A stretch of 64,000 nucleotides of DNA from Agreia sp. PsM10 (GCF_030433855.1 NZ_JARUXC010000018.1:21607-85606), one strand, 5' to 3'. Shown: positions 42,901 to 51,092, numbered from the stretch's first letter. Made by a program: numbers and translations. The notes: generated by a model not told the origin, from the letters alone.

Positions 42901-44634
42901 CGCCGCCCCGCCGACCATGAAGACCCCGAAGAGGCCGCGGTCGGGGATGGTTCCGCCGCTCGTGACCGCGAGTCGCTGCGCGCCCGGGCGACCCGTGAGT
43001 GTTCCGGCGTCGCGATCCCACACCAGACGGGGGCGGAGCTCGGCGAACTCGTCGGACGGATAGCGGCCCGCGAGCAGGTCGAGCGTGGCCTCGTAGGCCG
43101 AGCGGGGGAGGCCCGCGAAGGGGGCGCTGCGGCGCACCGTGTCGAACCACTCCTCGACGTCGATCGGCTCGAGGGCGCAGGCGGCGACGGTCTGCTGGGC
43201 GAGGATGTCGAGGGGGTTCGTCGGCACAGAGAGCGACTCGATGAGGCCTTCTGTCATGCGCAGCGAGGCGACGGCGGAGTGCAGCAGGTCGGCACGGTGC
43301 TTGGGGTACAGGATGCCGCGAGACACCTCTCCCACCTGGTGGCCGGCGCGGCCGACGCGCTGGAGGCCGCTGGCGACGCTCGGCGGCGACTCCACCTGCA
43401 CGACGAGGTCGACGGCGCCCATGTCGATGCCGAGCTCGAGGCTCGAGGTGGCGACGACGCAGCGCAGCCGGCCAGTCTTGAGGTCGTCTTCGATGACCGC
43501 CCGCTGCTCTTTGGAGACGGAGCCGTGGTGGGCGCGGGCGAGGATCGGTTCGTCTGCGCCGTCGCCCGCCCGAGCGCTCACGCTGGCGGGGAGGCCCTTG
43601 GTCTGCCCGGCCTGGCCCATGACCTGGGCGGGCGGCTGCTTCGCTCCGGGCGAGGGGAGCGGGTCGGCAAGAGACGCCTCGCGCCGTTCGAGGTAGATCT
43701 CGTTCAGCCGCGCCGTGAGCCGCTCGGCCAGCCGACGGGAGTTCGCGAACACGATCGACGATCGGTGGGCGAGGATGCGGTCGACGATGCTCTCTTCGAC
43801 GTGCGGCCAGATCGAGCCCTGGCCTCCACCGGACCCGTCGTCCTCCCGGAGTGCCCCGGCCGCCGAGCCCTCTCGTTCGCCCGCCGAGGGAAGGGAGGTC
43901 ATGTCGTCGACCGGAACGACGACCCGCAGGTCGAACTTCTTGGTCGAGGTGGGAGCCACGATGGTGACGGGTCGCCCGCCAGCAAGGAAGCGTGCCACCT
44001 CTTCGCGCGGACGCACCGTAGCCGAGAGCCCGATGCGCTGGGCGGGCTTGTCGAGCAGCAGGTCGAGGCGTTCGAGCGAGACCGCGAGGTGCGCGCCGCG
44101 CTTGGTGGCCGCGACCGCGTGCACCTCGTCGATGATGACCGTCTCAACGGTCGAGAGCGACTCGCGCGCGGCCGAGGTGAGCATCAGGAACAGCGACTCG
44201 GGCGTGGTGATGAGGATGTCGGGCGGGTTCTTGGACTGGGTGCGGCGGTCGGCCTGCGTCGTGTCGCCGCTGCGCACGCCCACCTGGATGTTCGGGGGTT
44301 CGGTGCCGAGGAGCCTCGCCGTCTGCGTGATGCCCACGAGCGGGGAGCGCAGGTTGCGCTCGACGTCGACGGCGAGAGCCTTGAGCGGCGAGATGTAGAG
44401 AACCCGCACGCCGGCCTTCGCGGGTGGGGGCTGCGACGTGAGCCTGTCGATCGACCACAGGAACGCCGACAGGGTCTTGCCCGACCCGGTGGGGGCGACG
44501 ACGAGCGCGTTCGCTCCGGATGACACGGCCTCCCATGCTCCGAGCTGCGCCGGCGTGGGCGCGCTGAACGCCCCGCGGAACCACTGCCGGGTCGCGGGGG
44601 AGAACCTGTCGAGCACATCGCCCATAGGCTCCAT
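39913..44634 (-). CDS. lhr: ATP-dependent helicase Lhr (large helicase-related)
   Basis: About 1573 residues, normal for long Lhr. Two RecA domains: VVAPTGSGKTLSAFLWSIDRL (Walker A), IIDEVHAVAATKRGAH (DEVH), LSATVRPREEVARFLAG, CVVATSSLELGIDMGAVDLV and LQRVGRAGH (motif VI). A winged-helix region and a long C-terminal domain (Lhr-CTD) follow. It is a DNA-dependent 3'-5' translocase of DNA repair, with the Nei2 gene immediately downstream. ATG 44634 or 44625; the longer frame to 44805 overlaps the divergent gene and is not used. Confidence 0.93.
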   Translation of the reverse strand: MEPMGDVLDRFSPATRQWFRGAFSAPTPAQLGAWEAVSSGANALVVAPTGSGKTLSAFLWSIDRLTSQPPPAKAGVRVLYISPLKALAVDVERNLRSPLVGITQTARLLGTEPPNIQVGVRSGDTTQADRRTQSKNPPDILITTPESLFLMLTSAARESLSTVETVIIDEVHAVAATKRGAHLAVSLERLDLLLDKPAQRIGLSATVRPREEVARFLAGGRPVTIVAPTSTKKFDLRVVVPVDDMTSLPSAGEREGSAAGALREDDGSGGGQGSIWPHVEESIVDRILAHRSSIVFANSRRLAERLTARLNEIYLERREASLADPLPSPGAKQPPAQVMGQAGQTKGLPASVSARAGDGADEPILARAHHGSVSKEQRAVIEDDLKTGRLRCVVATSSLELGIDMGAVDLVVQVESPPSVASGLQRVGRAGHQVGEVSRGILYPKHRADLLHSAVASLRMTEGLIESLSVPTNPLDILAQQTVAACALEPIDVEEWFDTVRRSAPFAGLPRSAYEATLDLLAGRYPSDEFAELRPRLVWDRDAGTLTGRPGAQRLAVTSGGTIPDRGLFGVFMVGGAASEQATGTASTAKGGNRVGELDEEMVYESRVGDVFALGATSWRIQEITHDRVLVTPAFGEPGRLPFWRGDGQGRPAELGRAIGEFTRQLAGADAEGRAGMTASAGLDERAANNLVTFVVEQREATGHVPSDKTLVIERFRDELGDWRVILHSPFGMQVHSPWSLAIGARLRERFGIDGASVANDDGIILRLPDTESEPPGAELFLFEADELEQIVTQEVGGSALFASRFRENAARALLLPRQNPGKRSPLWQQRQRSAQLLDVARKFPSFPIILETIRECLQDVYDLPALIGLARDLEARRIRVVEAETQEPSPFAKSLLFGYVASFVYEGDSPLAERRAAALSLDPTLLSELLGRAELRELLDPGVIAQTELELQRLAPDRKARDAEGVADLIRVLGPLSLAEVTARLVDEAAPRASEILAQLVDARRALVVTIAADQRWAAIEDAGRLRDALGVPVPYGVPDAFIEPVPDPVADLVARYARTHAPFTVAEAASRYGLGSAVVLDALRRLESARRVIEGEFRPLGADTPNAARTEWSDVEVLRRLRRRSLAALRHEVEPVDTATLARFLPSWQHVGGTLRGVDGVATVIDQLAGVPIPASAWETLILPSRVREYSPAMLDELTATGEVVWSGAGSLPGNDGWVSLHLAETAPLTIPLAEPLEATTLQHAVLGALQGGGAYFFRALSDTVGTALGGAVDDAELVTALWDLVWAGRVTNDTLAPLRSLTGGGKSAHSTKRAAPRSKLYRGRSYARPTMVTRIGPPTAGGRWSLLPEPETDATVRGHALGDLLLERYGVVTKGAVVAERIVGGFALAYRLLSGFEETGRARRGYFVETLGASQFATGGTIDRLRSFTAEALAERGPGRSEKGDERAATDRAVTLAATDPANPYGAALPWPGGTGHRPGRKAGALVVLVEGRLVLYVERGGKTLLSFAANGDELATAAASLAATVISGRVAKLTVEKVNGEYALGTDIGRALETAGFGATPQGFRLRAS

Positions 44635-44701
44635 CCTCACGCATGCCGTCGACAGTGTGTCCTGCGGCGCCGACGGCTGGTCACGTGGGTAAGAATGGAC
44701 T

Positions 44702-45298
44702 ATGAGCGTGAGAACTCCAGACCCCGATCCCGAGTGGACCCCCGAGGGCAGCAACATCCCGCCCACACCGTCGCAGAACACCAACCCGGGCTGGCTCAGC
44801 GACATCGAGCTCGCCGAGATCCGGCGGCGCCTGCCGCTGCTCTACGTCGAGGCCGTTCCCGTGCGGGTCGACGGCCTGGGCCAGGTCACCGAGGTGGGCA
44901 TGCTCCTGCGGGCCACTCCCACGGGCTCGATCACGCGCACCCTCGTCTCGGGCCGGGTCATGTACGGCGAGACGCTGAGGGATGCCCTCTTCCGTCACCT
45001 CGAGAAGGACCTGGGGCCGATGGCCTTTCCGCAGCTGCCCGCGAGCCCGATCCCGTTCTCCGTGGCCGAGTACTTCCCGCTTCCGGGAGTCACCCAGTTC
45101 TATGACGACCGCCAGCACGCCGTCTCGCTCGCCTACGTCGTGCCGGTCACGGGCACATGCGAACCGCGCCAGGATGCTCTCGAGGTCACCTGGATGACTC
45201 CCCAGGAGGCGGCATCCGACGAGCTGTCGGCCGAATTCGAGGGCGGCCGCGGCTCGTTGCTGAGGGCTGCGCTGGCGTCGGTCGGCCGCCTGATCTAG
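44702..45298 (+). CDS. DUF4916/NUDIX-type hydrolase domain protein
   Basis: 198 residues: WLSDIELAEIRRRLPLLYVEAVPV, RVMYGETLRDALFRHLEKDLGPMAFPQLP, then TPQEAASDELSAEFEGG. The GETLRDALFRHLEKDLG region looks like a modified NUDIX box (G-x5-E-x7-R-E-x2-E-E-x-G is only partly kept). It is best called a DUF4916/NUDIX-like protein. Divergent from lhr over 67 bp, with a TAAGAA word close to the ATG suggesting a leaderless transcript. Confidence 0.75.
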   Translation: MSVRTPDPDPEWTPEGSNIPPTPSQNTNPGWLSDIELAEIRRRLPLLYVEAVPVRVDGLGQVTEVGMLLRATPTGSITRTLVSGRVMYGETLRDALFRHLEKDLGPMAFPQLPASPIPFSVAEYFPLPGVTQFYDDRQHAVSLAYVVPVTGTCEPRQDALEVTWMTPQEAASDELSAEFEGGRGSLLRAALASVGRLI

Positions 45299-45313
45299 AG
45301 ACCCGGCTGCGCG

Positions 45314-45403
45314 GTGGTCTCGATACGGCCGCGGGCGGCCTACTCGACCAGCGAAGGGGAAGTGCGCCGGTCGAGTAGCGAGGAACGAGCGTATCGAGAC
45401 CAC
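45314..45403. repeat. Inverted repeat GTGGTCTCGATAC / GTATCGAGACCAC
   Basis: Perfect 13-bp outer arms (45314-45326 and 45391-45403), with an inner pair CTACTCGACC (45340-45349) and GGTCGAGTAG (45369-45378). This type of palindrome (GTCTCGATACG...CGAGTAG...) is widespread in actinobacterial genomes. It lies after the DUF4916 gene, before the convergent RNA-helicase gene. Confidence 0.75.
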
Positions 45404-45501
45404 CCTCTTCCACAGGCTCACGAGACCGAACTCACGAACGGGGTTACCGCACTTCGACGACGCAGAACCGCTTTCCTGCTCGGAACGCTCCCGCTGAGTG
45501 A

Positions 45502-45564
45502 AACGGGAGGAGATCTACGCATCCGCCGCAAATAGCGCGTCGGATGGCCGAATCTCCTCCCGTT
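45502..45564. repeat. Palindromic element with AACGGGAGGAGAT arms
   Basis: Outer arms AACGGGAGGAGAT (45502-45514) and ATCTCCTCCCGTT (45552-45564) are perfectly complementary; a nested CATCCG/CGGATG pair lies inside. A second element with related arms follows at 45643-45709. Confidence 0.7.
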
Positions 45565-45587
45565 GAGGTTTTGGCCGATACAAATGA

Positions 45588-45610
45588 CCCTTCGACAAGC
45601 TCAGGGAACG
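45588..45610 (+). repeat. Single TTCGACAAGCTCAGG-family arm
   Basis: CCCTTCGACAAGCTCAGGG followed by AACG (45588-45610), the same word as one arm of the inverted repeat at 22321-22367. Confidence 0.75.
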
Positions 45611-45642
45611 GCACGCCGGTGCGCGCAGCGTCCACCAACGCA

Positions 45643-45709
45643 GAACGGGCGGAGATTCAGCATCACCGACGCGCAGAGAGCGTCGGTGTGCAGGAATCTC
45701 CGCCCGTTC
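45643..45709. repeat. Palindromic element with GAACGGGCGGAGATTC arms
   Basis: Outer arms GAACGGGCGGAGATTC (45643-45658) and GAATCTCCGCCCGTTC (45694-45709) are perfectly complementary; nested CACCGACGC/GCGTCGGTG arms at 45664-45672 and 45680-45688. Sequence similarity to the element at 45502-45564 (AACGGGxGGAGAT) indicates a family. A stem this strong should terminate transcription from both convergent genes. Confidence 0.75.
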
Positions 45710-45726
45710 AGGCGAAGCGTGGGCTG

Positions 45727-47277
45727 CTAGCCCTGGGCGCGGCGTCCCTGGCGACGAGCGCCGTTGGCGCCCCCGCCGTTGCCGCCGGATGCGGTTGCGC
45801 CGGCCGCGTAGCCGCCTTGTCCGCCGGTCGACGTGGAGTAGGTGCGCGACGAGCCGCCGGCGGGAGCCGCTGAACGACCTCCGCCGTTGCCTCCACGACG
45901 TGCACCACCCGCGGATGCCGGGGCGCCTGCGGTAGCGGGACGACCGGAGCGGTCGCGGCGGGGACGGCCCTCGCCGCCGCCTGCGGACGGCGATCCGTCG
46001 CGCTGTGTGCGCTTGCGCTGGGCGTTGGCTCCCTGCGATCCGCCCTGGCGGCGCGGGGTGCCCTGAACCTGCACGGCGGCGCGGGGAGCGGGCTTGACCC
46101 ACTCGGCCAGCTCGCCGACCAGCTCGGTGACGGCGGGGGAGTTGGCGGTGACGCGCTGCGGGGTGACCTGGATGGCCGCCTTGCGGAGCAGGTCTGCCGT
46201 GTCCTTCTTCTGGGTCGGCAGCATGACCGTGACGACGTCTCCGGCGCTTCCCGCGCGGGCGGTGCGGCCCGAGCGGTGCAGGTAGGCCTTGTGCTCTGCC
46301 GGCGGGTCGACGTGGATGACGAGCTCGATGTCGTCGACGTGCACGCCGCGGGCGGCGACGTCGGTGGCGACGAGGACCTTCACGTCACCGGCGGAGAACG
46401 CGGCGAGGTTGCGGTCGCGGGCGACCTGCGAGAGGTTGCCGTGCAGGTCGACGGCGGGGATGCCGGCGTCGATCAGCTGGCGGGCCAGCTTCTTGGCGTG
46501 GTGCTTGGTGCGCATGAACAGGATGCGGCGGCCGGTGCCCGAGGCGAGCTTCTGAACGAGCTCGGTCTTGGCGGTGGCGCCGTCGACCTCGAACACGTGG
46601 TGGGTCATGAGCTCGACGTGGCTGGTGGCCTCGTCGACCGAGTGCAGCACCTCGTTCTGCAGGAACTTGCGCACGAGCTTGTCCACGCCGTTGTCGAGCG
46701 TGGCGGAGAACAGCAGGCGCTGTCCGCCGCGCGGGGTCTTGTCGAGGATGCGCGTGACGACGGGCAGGAAGCCCAGGTCGGCCATGTGGTCGGCCTCGTC
46801 GAGCACGGTGATCTCGATGGCGTCGAGCGACACGAAGCCCTGCTTCATGAGGTCTTCGAGGCGGCCCGGGCAGGCGACGATGATGTCGACGCCGGCCTTG
46901 AGGGCGGCGACCTGGCGCTGCTGGGACACGCCACCGAAGATGGTGGTCGACTTCAGGCCGTACGCGTCGGCGAGCGGCTGGAGCACCGCGGAGATCTGGG
47001 TGGCGAGCTCACGGGTCGGCGCGAGCACCAGGCCGAGCGGGCGACCCGAGCGGCGCTGGCCGCCGGAGAGGGCGCCGCCGAGGCGGGCGACCATCGGAAT
47101 GGAGAACGCGAGCGTCTTGCCCGAGCCCGTCTTTCCGCGGCCGAGAACGTCGCGACCGGCGAGGGTGTCGGGAAGGGTGTCGAGCTGGATGGGGAAGGGC
47201 TCGGTGATGCCGGCGCTGGTGAGCGCGGCCACGACGGGCGCGGGAACGCCGAGCGAGGAGAAGGTGGGTGTTGACAT
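45727..47277 (-). CDS. DEAD-box RNA helicase
   Basis: 516 residues. Motifs in order: Q-region EPFPIQLDTLPDTLAGRDVLG, GKTGSGKTLAF, PTRELATQ, VLDEADHMADLGF, LFSATLD and HRSGRTARAG. The last 130 residues are low-complexity Gly/Arg/Ala/Ser (RGG-like: RRGGNGGGRS, QGGYAAGATASGGNGGG), typical of actinobacterial RhlE/DeaD types that act in RNA unwinding and ribosome assembly, often at low temperature. ATG 47277 has AAAGG 12 bases upstream. Followed on the 3' side by the repeat-rich convergent spacer. Confidence 0.92.
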   Translation of the reverse strand: MSTPTFSSLGVPAPVVAALTSAGITEPFPIQLDTLPDTLAGRDVLGRGKTGSGKTLAFSIPMVARLGGALSGGQRRSGRPLGLVLAPTRELATQISAVLQPLADAYGLKSTTIFGGVSQQRQVAALKAGVDIIVACPGRLEDLMKQGFVSLDAIEITVLDEADHMADLGFLPVVTRILDKTPRGGQRLLFSATLDNGVDKLVRKFLQNEVLHSVDEATSHVELMTHHVFEVDGATAKTELVQKLASGTGRRILFMRTKHHAKKLARQLIDAGIPAVDLHGNLSQVARDRNLAAFSAGDVKVLVATDVAARGVHVDDIELVIHVDPPAEHKAYLHRSGRTARAGSAGDVVTVMLPTQKKDTADLLRKAAIQVTPQRVTANSPAVTELVGELAEWVKPAPRAAVQVQGTPRRQGGSQGANAQRKRTQRDGSPSAGGGEGRPRRDRSGRPATAGAPASAGGARRGGNGGGRSAAPAGGSSRTYSTSTGGQGGYAAGATASGGNGGGANGARRQGRRAQG

Positions 47278-47520
47278 AGCTGTTTCGGTGCCTTTCGGGC
47301 ATCGGGTCCGCAGCGTGACACGACGGCATCGCACAGAGATACTGTTTCGCACAGACTCTCTCGGCCATGCCGCGACTGTGCGGAAATGATGGCGAAGGTG
47401 CCAGTAGGCACTTCCGTTCGCCGTGAGAAAGTTTTCGCGGATTTCAGGCACGAGGCCCGAACCGCAAGGTGCGTTCTACGACGCAGGGAGCGCACGATCG
47501 CGCTCGCAAGTGATTACAGC
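47278..47520 (-). other. Leader and promoter region of the DEAD-box helicase gene
   Basis: 243 bp without a convincing gene. It contains an imperfect hairpin (GAAGGTGCC and GGCACTTCC around 47394-47415). Long 5' leaders are common before cold-induced RNA helicases, but no promoter hexamers could be fixed with confidence. Confidence 0.4.
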
Positions 47521-48150
47521 CTAGCGCACATAGAGCTCGCCCACCGGAATCCCGGCGGAGACGCGGTTTCCGAGAGGCGCGAGCGGGCAGGCCCAGGCCG
47601 GGTCGTAGGCGCACGAGGGGTTGTACGTGAAGTTGAAATCGAGCACCAGCGACCCGGGTGTGTCGCCCTCGCCGAGGTGCGCGCCCTTGATCGAATCGAT
47701 GAGGTAGCGCCCGCCGCCGTACGTTCCGTCGGGCGTTCCGGCGAGCCCGTCACGGATGGGAATGAACAGTCCGCCTCCATAGGAGCGCAGCCGCCAGACG
47801 TCGAGCCTGCCCACCTCGGGGATGCTCGCGTGCCCGACGAGTTCGAACGGCACGACCCCGTCGGTGCCGGTCTCGAAATCGAAGCCGCCCGGCGCATCCG
47901 GGGCCGTGACCTCGACCTCGAATCGCCAGTCGGGGTCGTAGGGCGCGACGGGCAGCCCGGTGAAGCCGGGCCGGTCGTCTGGCAGCAGGGGGGTCTGCGG
48001 ATGCGTGCGGAACAGGTCGTCGCGCCCGTCGCGCCACACGCCGTGGGCGGCTTCGGCATTCACCAGTGCGAGCAGCCGCACCTCGGCGTAGAGGTCGAAG
48101 ACACGCTGGCGCCAGTCGGCGACCTGGATGGCGGAAACGGCAGACGTCAT
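47521..48150 (-). CDS. DUF1684-domain protein
   Basis: 209 residues. DUF1684 features: VADWRQRVFDLYAEVR, HPQTPLLPDD, then YDPDWRFEVEV, GHASIPEVGRLDVWRLRSYGGGLFIPIRDG and LDFNFTYNPSCAYDPAWACPLAP. Soluble, with conserved Cys near the C-terminus. Function of the family is unknown. It begins nine bases after the SRPBCC-like stop with no separate Shine-Dalgarno, so the two genes are probably one operon. Confidence 0.8.
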   Translation of the reverse strand: MTSAVSAIQVADWRQRVFDLYAEVRLLALVNAEAAHGVWRDGRDDLFRTHPQTPLLPDDRPGFTGLPVAPYDPDWRFEVEVTAPDAPGGFDFETGTDGVVPFELVGHASIPEVGRLDVWRLRSYGGGLFIPIRDGLAGTPDGTYGGGRYLIDSIKGAHLGEGDTPGSLVLDFNFTYNPSCAYDPAWACPLAPLGNRVSAGIPVGELYVR

Positions 48151-48159
48151 CGGATCAGG

Positions 48160-48720
48160 CTACGCCGAGATGTCGGGGTCGACGCCGACAGGGCCGTCGA
48201 CAGGCTCCCCTTCGACAAGCTCAGGGGACGAGGGGTGCGGCGGATCGAACGCCCACGTCGGCGCGAGCTGCCGAAGTCGGGCCCCGCGCCACTGCCAGAA
48301 CGCCCACATGCCGTACCAGGCGGCTGGCGTCAGCACGCCAGCTCCGATGATCAACCGGTCGCGGTAGAGCGTCTTGCCCGTTCCGGCCGGGTCGGGCGAG
48401 ATGGCCATCTGGTGATCCCACGTGGTGGGGATGGCGACGGCGCCCGAGACGCCGCGGCCCGAGTCGCGCACGATGCGCACCCCGTCGGGGCGCTCCAGGA
48501 ACGAGAGCCGGATGATCTGCTTGCCCAGCGGGATCAGGCCCCCACCCTCGATCTCGACCGGATGCTGCCCCGGCTGCCAGATGGTCGGGAACCCGTCGGC
48601 GCTGAGAGAACGGATCTTCAGGAACGGACTCGACACCTCGCGGAAGACCGCCGGGCTGCGGATGGCCCGCCACGCGGCATCCGGATCTGTGTCGAGCACG
48701 AATTTCAGCAGAACTCTCAT
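48160..48720 (-). CDS. SRPBCC/START-like protein
   Basis: 186 residues. The opening MRVLLKFVLDTDPDAAWRAI and later SFLERPDGVRIVRDSGRGVSG and WDHQMAIS fit a START/polyketide-cyclase-like ligand-binding fold; LTPAAWYGMWAFWQWRGARL is a C-terminal amphipathic or hydrophobic helix. GGAGG lies six bases before the ATG. The C-terminal tail (SSPELVEGEPVDGP) is encoded by a dispersed repeat arm (48207-48230), i.e. the repeat has been absorbed into the coding end. Ligand unknown. Confidence 0.65.
   Translation of the reverse strand: MRVLLKFVLDTDPDAAWRAIRSPAVFREVSSPFLKIRSLSADGFPTIWQPGQHPVEIEGGGLIPLGKQIIRLSFLERPDGVRIVRDSGRGVSGAVAIPTTWDHQMAISPDPAGTGKTLYRDRLIIGAGVLTPAAWYGMWAFWQWRGARLRQLAPTWAFDPPHPSSPELVEGEPVDGPVGVDPDISA
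48207..48230. repeat. TTCGACAAGCTCAGG-family arm inside a coding end
   Basis: CCCCTTCGACAAGCTCAGGG plus GACG (48207-48230) is a variant of the dispersed word at 22321-22367 and 45588-45610. Here it lies in the last 25 codons of the SRPBCC-like gene and is translated in frame as PELVEG. Confidence 0.75.
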
Positions 48721-48849
48721 CGGTGGCCTCCACCGCCCAGTCTGCGCGGCGGGCCGTGCTGCGACAAGTCGGCCGCCCGCCATTGCACACCCGCTCAATA
48801 CGTCGTAATGCAATTTGGTGTTGGCCGATGGAGGTGCCAGCCTGAATCC

Positions 48850-49854
48850 ATGACCCAGAGCCTGCCCGTTCTCGACTTCTCCCGTCTCGATGCCTCGCCC
48901 GACGAAGCGGAGGCTTTCCGCAACGACCTGCGCCGCGCCACCCACGACTACGGATTCTTCTACCTCACAGGTCACGGCGTTCCCGAGACTCTCGTGAGCC
49001 GCGTGCTCGAGACGTCGCGGCGCTTCTTCGATCTTCCCGAGGCCGACAAGCTGTCGATCGAGAACGTGCTGAGCCCCCAGTTCCGCGGCTACACCCGAGT
49101 CGGCGGCGAGCTCACACAGGGCAAGGTCGACTGGCGCGAACAGATCGACATCGGCAGCGAGCGCGAGACGGTCGAGCAGGGCGAGGGCGTTCCCGACTAT
49201 TGGAGGCTCGAAGGCCCGAACCTGTGGCCCGATGCGCTGCCCGAGCTGCAGGATGTCGTCACCCGGTGGCACGACGAGCTGTCGGCCATCAGCATCCGGC
49301 TTCTGCAGGCATGGGCCCAGTCGCTCGGAGCCGACCCGCATGTCTTCGACGAGGCGTTCGCCGAGCGCCCGTCGACCCTGATCAAGATCGTGCGCTACCC
49401 CGGCAAGAGCGACCCCACCCCGAAGCAGGGCGTCGGTGCGCACCGCGACGGCGGCGCTCTGACCCTGCTTCTCGTCGAGCCCGGCAAGGGCGGACTTCAG
49501 GTGGCGCACGGAGACGAGTGGATCGACGCCCCTCCCGTGCCCGGCGCCTTCGTCGTGAACATCGGCGAACTGCTCGAGTACGCCACGAACGGCTACCTCA
49601 AGGCCACGGTGCACCGCGTGATCTCGCCGTCGATCGGCACCGACCGCATCTCCATCCCGTTCTTCTTCAACCCCGCATTGGATGCGTCGATCCCGGTGAT
49701 CCCGCTGCCTGCGGCCCTGCAGTCGGAGGCCACAGGCGTGACGCCCGACCCCGACGACAGCCCGATCCTGCAGGTCTACGGCGAGAACGTGCTGCGCTAC
49801 CGCCTGCGCGCGCACCCCGACGTCGCGGCCATCCACCACGCAGACCTGCTCTGA
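48850..49854 (+). CDS. 2-oxoglutarate/Fe(II)-dependent oxygenase, isopenicillin N synthase-like
   Basis: 334 residues. N-terminal DIOX_N block: LPVLDFSRLD, THDYGFFYLTGHGVP, RRFFDLPEADK, FRGYTRVGGEL. Fe ligands His198-x-Asp200 (GAHRDGG) and His255 (ATVHRV); Arg266-x-Ser268 binds 2-oxoglutarate. It hydroxylates or oxidises a small molecule with O2 and 2OG. The family includes IPNS and many plant-type dioxygenases; the substrate cannot be inferred. Divergent from the SRPBCC gene; Shine-Dalgarno weak. Confidence 0.88.
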   Translation: MTQSLPVLDFSRLDASPDEAEAFRNDLRRATHDYGFFYLTGHGVPETLVSRVLETSRRFFDLPEADKLSIENVLSPQFRGYTRVGGELTQGKVDWREQIDIGSERETVEQGEGVPDYWRLEGPNLWPDALPELQDVVTRWHDELSAISIRLLQAWAQSLGADPHVFDEAFAERPSTLIKIVRYPGKSDPTPKQGVGAHRDGGALTLLLVEPGKGGLQVAHGDEWIDAPPVPGAFVVNIGELLEYATNGYLKATVHRVISPSIGTDRISIPFFFNPALDASIPVIPLPAALQSEATGVTPDPDDSPILQVYGENVLRYRLRAHPDVAAIHHADLL

Positions 49855-49892
49855 CCCGTTCACAGCGACCCGCAGTCCACTAGCCTCGAGCA

Positions 49893-51056
49893 ATGACACG
49901 AGCCGACGCGCGTTCGCCCCGCCCGCGACCGAACACCTCGCCGAGAATCCGCTCCACGCTCGGCAGGGTGCCCACCCGCCGAGCCGAAGAGGCCCGCGTG
50001 CCCCAGCGGCGCATCCGGTTCAACCCCTTTCTCATCGGTCTGCTCGGGGCGCTCGGCGCCTGCGTCGGGCTCGGCGTGTGGGGCGCCCTCGGCTCGCTGT
50101 CGACCGTGTTCGTCTACATCGGCATCGCCTACTTCATCGCGCTGGCCCTCGAGCCGCTGATGAAGCTCGCCGAGCGGCACAACATCCCGCGCTGGGCCGC
50201 ATCGCTCGGAGTGGCCGTGCTCGCGCTCGCGGTGATCGCCGGCGTCGCCCTGGCCATCGTGCCCAACCTCGTTCGGCAGGCGAACTACCTGATCACCCAC
50301 GCGAGCGAGCTGACCGACCGGCTTCTGGCGCAGCCGTGGGTCATCTGGATCAGCGACCAGCTGGGCACCTCGCTCGACCTGGACTCGATCATCAAGGACA
50401 TCACCTCGTTCCTCTCCGATCCCGACAAGCTCCTGTCGATCGGCGGCGGCCTGCTCTCTGTGGGATCGGGCGTCTTCGAGGGCATCACTGCAGTGATCGT
50501 CGTGACCGTGCTCACCATCTACCTCACGCTGACACTCCGCGGCGTGATGGCGACCGTGTACCAGGCGGTGCCCCAGTCGCGTCGCGCAGGGTTCATGGAG
50601 ATCACGGAGGAGATCCTGGAGTCGGTCGGCAAATACGTGGCCGGCCAGTTCGTGCTGGCCCTCGCGAACGCCACCATCACCCTGATCCTCGTTCTCATCG
50701 TGGGCGGCCCCGCGCCCCTGCTGCTCGCCCTCGTCGCCTTCGTCTGCGCCCTCATCCCCGTCGTCGGGCCCATTCTCGGAACGACGATCGGGGCCGTGTC
50801 GATCCTCACGATCAACCCGCTCGGCGCACTGATCTTCGCGATCATCATGCTCGTCTACCTGCAGGTCGAGGCCTACATCCTCACTCCTCGGGTCATGGCC
50901 AAGGCGGTCGCCGTTCCGGGTGTGCTCGTGATCGTGGCGGCCATCGGCGGTGCGGCCCTCGGAGGCATCCTTGGCGCGCTCGTCGCGGTGCCCGTGGTGG
51001 CTGCGGGAATCCTGATCTTCCAGCGTGTGATCCGTCCGATTCAGGACGCACGGTGA
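49893..51056 (+). CDS. AI-2E-family transporter (TqsA/PerM-like)
   Basis: 387 residues with eight or so hydrophobic helices. The opening NPFLIGLLGALGACVGLGVWG is followed by FIALALEPLMKLAERHNIPR and the signature AFVCALIPVVGPILGTTIGAVSIL. A basic N-terminal tail precedes the first helix. The family includes exporters and Na+/H+-type carriers; autoinducer transport is only proven for some. Monocistronic with the small DUF427 gene downstream. Confidence 0.85.
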   Translation: MTRADARSPRPRPNTSPRIRSTLGRVPTRRAEEARVPQRRIRFNPFLIGLLGALGACVGLGVWGALGSLSTVFVYIGIAYFIALALEPLMKLAERHNIPRWAASLGVAVLALAVIAGVALAIVPNLVRQANYLITHASELTDRLLAQPWVIWISDQLGTSLDLDSIIKDITSFLSDPDKLLSIGGGLLSVGSGVFEGITAVIVVTVLTIYLTLTLRGVMATVYQAVPQSRRAGFMEITEEILESVGKYVAGQFVLALANATITLILVLIVGGPAPLLLALVAFVCALIPVVGPILGTTIGAVSILTINPLGALIFAIIMLVYLQVEAYILTPRVMAKAVAVPGVLVIVAAIGGAALGGILGALVAVPVVAAGILIFQRVIRPIQDAR

Positions 51057-51092
51057 CGCCGAGGGCGTAGCGTTGCGGCAGGAGGTTTCATC

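Noticed and set aside
42253..44523. Long plus-strand open frame opposite lhr
   Set aside because: Complementary to a gene with clear helicase motifs; long antisense frames are expected in GC-rich actinobacterial DNA and this one has no recognisable domain.
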